DNA of 64,000 nt from assembly GCA_965199745.1 (NCBI GenBank), contig CBDATB010000007.1:5355-69354 (forward strand). The letters run 5' to 3'. Positions 62,901 to 64,000 of the stretch are shown here, in pieces (position 1 is the stretch's first letter; the number at the start of each line of letters is the position of its first letter). Below the pieces are notes generated by a model that did no database searches, was not told where the DNA came from, and saw only the letters and a list, made by a program, of their open reading frames with translations. The position numbers were made by a program, and so were the translations under genes. This DNA comes from CBDATB01 sp965199745 (GTDB lineage Bacteria; Bacteroidota; Bacteroidia; Cytophagales; Flammeovirgaceae).

Positions 62901-64000
62901 GGCAATACAACCCGATGGCAGGTTACTCTGCCTGTAGGTACCCCGGGAGATACTATTGCCTACTACCTGAGAGGCCGTTATGCCTCAGAAGACCTCGACA
63001 CTGAAGATGATACTGCCTGGATCAACACTACTTTTTCTTACATTCCCGAATCCAATACACAAGGTTGGGCGCAAGTAAACTTGCAACAACTCAACAGCAA
63101 TAATTTCAAAGATTTATCCGTTGATGCCCCGAAAACAGCATTAGTATTTGACAAGAAAACTGTCAGCATTCAGGCACGCACCATAGGAGATAACGGTAGT
63201 AACCCCGACCGACGCAAGTATGCAATAATATATAATGGATTGAATATTACACAAGAAGGATTATGTAATGAGTTTGGAAACAATCGAATATTAATGATTG
63301 CTTTTGACCAAACTACTGGCAGACCATACATTCCCTTAGAAATTTTTAATACACCCGTACAAACTTGTGGCCTACTCATTCCGCAAGCTATTATCTTAGG
63401 CTTGCGCGATCAGTTTATCCGTTTGGTCGACCCGAATCTCGGCAATGACTTGGCCTTAAACATCAACGCCGTTAAAAACGGCGATTATGTATTTTTAATG
63501 GCAATAGGAAATAACAAATTTCAACTATACGATGATAGGCAATTCAATGCCTTAGCAACAATTGGTATAGATATCACGCAGTTCAAAATGCTGGAAAGCG
63601 GTGATCCTTTTATTGCCTTGGGCATTAAAGGAGGAGTACCGGGTAGCGCATTAACGGCTTTTCCCTCGCAGATCTTGCCTATTAATGAACGAACAGTACA
63701 AGGCGATTTTTCTTTTAGTATTACCGAGACAAGCGGAACAATTACCACTCCCTTCATCGGTCCTGCCCAGAACTGGCAAAATATGTTAGTACGCTTCAAA
63801 GGGAAAGATACCAGTGCAGATCGCCGAGAAATCAATATATATGGCTTTGATAATAACAAACAAAATAGCCTTTTACTAGCACAAAACATCACGGCTAATC
63901 AATACGATGTTTCTGGCATTAGTGCCAATACTTACCCTTACCTGCAAATACAGATAACTCTGGCAGATACGGTGAATTTTAGCCCCTTGCAATTTGACAA
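59985..64000 (+). CDS. porU2: PorU2-type C25 cysteine peptidase (T9SS), C-terminus cut by window edge
   Basis: The frame stays open to the window edge, so only the first 1338 residues are visible. A signal peptide (about 1-28) is followed by NDWISFNKTYYKIELKREGI and YRLTYQNLISVNFP, a form I associate with PorU2 more than PorU. The gingipain-like C25 domain (about 420-720) has His651 in the FGHSS motif and Cys685 in NGCNAG, so the catalytic dyad is intact. After about residue 790 come Ig-like beta domains. PorU2 was named as a second putative T9SS sortase that removes sorting domains from cargo at the cell surface. It lies 34 bp after the porV-type gene, probably co-transcribed. Confidence 0.88.
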   Translation, partial: MASKQMKFWQSIIFSANLYIASIFSLSAQYANDWISFNKTYYKIELKREGIYRLTYQNLISVNFPVGQVDPINIQMFFRGQEIPIRVVDRGASDIIDEADYIEFYGIGNDNALDKALYQNQADITNPYETLYSDRTAYFLTFSRDGTLGLRIQDAPTAASTPQVDYYKGQVILSEKNPSNFAFGTVYPTNLQTTNIAAFDANWSSAKGFTGAARGFFTHDQSNQIKVDHTLNITNYYYDAADQPSIKVFMTGRSHTQHTVEIWVGTSANNQRKVGTLQFGGFENGLFETALNESDFPTNDGQLVVSYVLLRATPANYEFVSLSAIEVNYPKTLDMQNQPLREFMFYNNRVRATINNALNNATTFLIVDSMQVKNISTTEPSAGQVTFSVASESTKPVKVHIQSIPSQPISIQRVTLSPIDTQKNYLILTHSTLLSGNAVANYANYRASVQGGSFNTDIQTVEHLYNQFTYGEVSPLAFRRYATYMIEQGNPAFLFIIGRGLDVLHRYEHNRPASESWGFKSLVPAYSFPPSDFAITEGLNGLPNVPAIPTGRLCATNTQQIVNYFNKVKEHEESLPSDLWHKRFLHLTGGKTNAEQERFASFGISVGNIAENKYMGAQITPFKKGGLATAEIIRVSDQLNEGVGLIYMFGHSSTTFTDFSVGNVSNDVYGYNNQGKYPFMLVNGCNAGNVFQRGNDTRTLGEDWVLTPNRGAIAFMAHSYFAFDLFQAQYNNSLYTTFYADSAFIYRPIGESVQKAIERFAAINSNNISALSNAQQFVLQGDPAVRIFNAPNPDYMPDQSGIYVLENESGNRVNAQNDFFQIILPISNFGRVDIDSVTLRVKRTFPNGTIQQVSQFKIAPVFYRDSISIKIKQAEKDREIAVGDNIFTFIIDPENAIPELRTTNNIATYKLFLPRSGLSIVKPYRYSIANKAKLSVYMHNSDFLERNRNYIFQLDTSVNFQSAAFTQGTARGGNTTRWQVTLPVGTPGDTIAYYLRGRYASEDLDTEDDTAWINTTFSYIPESNTQGWAQVNLQQLNSNNFKDLSVDAPKTALVFDKKTVSIQARTIGDNGSNPDRRKYAIIYNGLNITQEGLCNEFGNNRILMIAFDQTTGRPYIPLEIFNTPVQTCGLLIPQAIILGLRDQFIRLVDPNLGNDLALNINAVKNGDYVFLMAIGNNKFQLYDDRQFNALATIGIDITQFKMLESGDPFIALGIKGGVPGSALTAFPSQILPINERTVQGDFSFSITETSGTITTPFIGPAQNWQNMLVRFKGKDTSADRREINIYGFDNNKQNSLLLAQNITANQYDVSGISANTYPYLQIQITLADTVNFSPLQFD

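Noticed and set aside
1..64000. CRISPR arrays, rRNA and tRNA genes
   Set aside because: I saw no regularly spaced repeats and no rRNA signature. The only T-arm motif found belongs to the tmRNA. A tRNA could still be missed by eye; a tRNA-scanning program would settle this.

Overview
The window looks like a chromosomal piece of an AT-rich, probably marine or otherwise sodium-dependent member of the Bacteroidota, most likely a Cytophaga-type gliding bacterium. Four things support this. It encodes GldC and type IX secretion (T9SS) parts: a PorV/PorQ-type barrel, a PorU2-type C25 peptidase, and a cargo protein with a C-terminal T9SS sorting domain. Its tmRNA encodes the tag GESNYAMAA. It has promoters of the Bacteroidota form TTTG...TAnnTTTG. 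It also carries two Na+/H+ antiporters and NqrF. No species is claimed.

Layout. 1-556: 3' end of a type I restriction specificity subunit. 629-21759: mostly housekeeping genes (lipoamide dehydrogenase, ureohydrolase, uracil-DNA glycosylase, zinc-ribbon protein, beta-CASP hydrolase, MoxR ATPase, metal-binding lipoprotein, GldC, NhaC, ABC exporter, CpsB-like PHP phosphatase, NhaD, NqrF, SMC). A 324-bp miniature IS66 derivative sits at 6673-6996. 21852-30941: ten minus-strand genes with overlaps or gaps of a few bases. They encode a stand-alone RibD-type reductase, an MDR dehydrogenase, a divergent 6-pyruvoyl-tetrahydropterin-synthase homologue, a CDP-alcohol phosphatidyltransferase, a glycosyltransferase, three methyltransferases, an LTA-synthase-like sulfatase-fold protein and a flippase. 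This is the most likely undescribed system here: a pathway that appears to make, decorate and export a lipid-linked or polymeric envelope compound. 31249-41355: a propeller/SpoIIE sensor, a LolD-like ATPase, a bifunctional nuclease, a CoA pyrophosphatase, BatD, BamD, GltD and a sirtuin. 41492-45185: MenA, a centrally deleted IS605 relic, tmRNA and an iron-binding lipoprotein. 45489-50484: a large T9SS cargo protein, Der and GatC.

50760-56898: an accessory operon (TonB-dependent siderophore-type receptor, two DUF3526-like ABC-2 permeases, an ATPase) driven by a promoter whose -33 element lies in a perfect 15-bp inverted repeat. Two of its four genes carry an in-frame TGA. 57118-64000: a DCC thiol oxidoreductase, an M23 peptidase, the PorV/PorQ-type protein and PorU2, which runs off the right edge.

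All calls come from reading the sequence and recalling family motifs. No database search was run. Transmembrane and domain positions are approximate.
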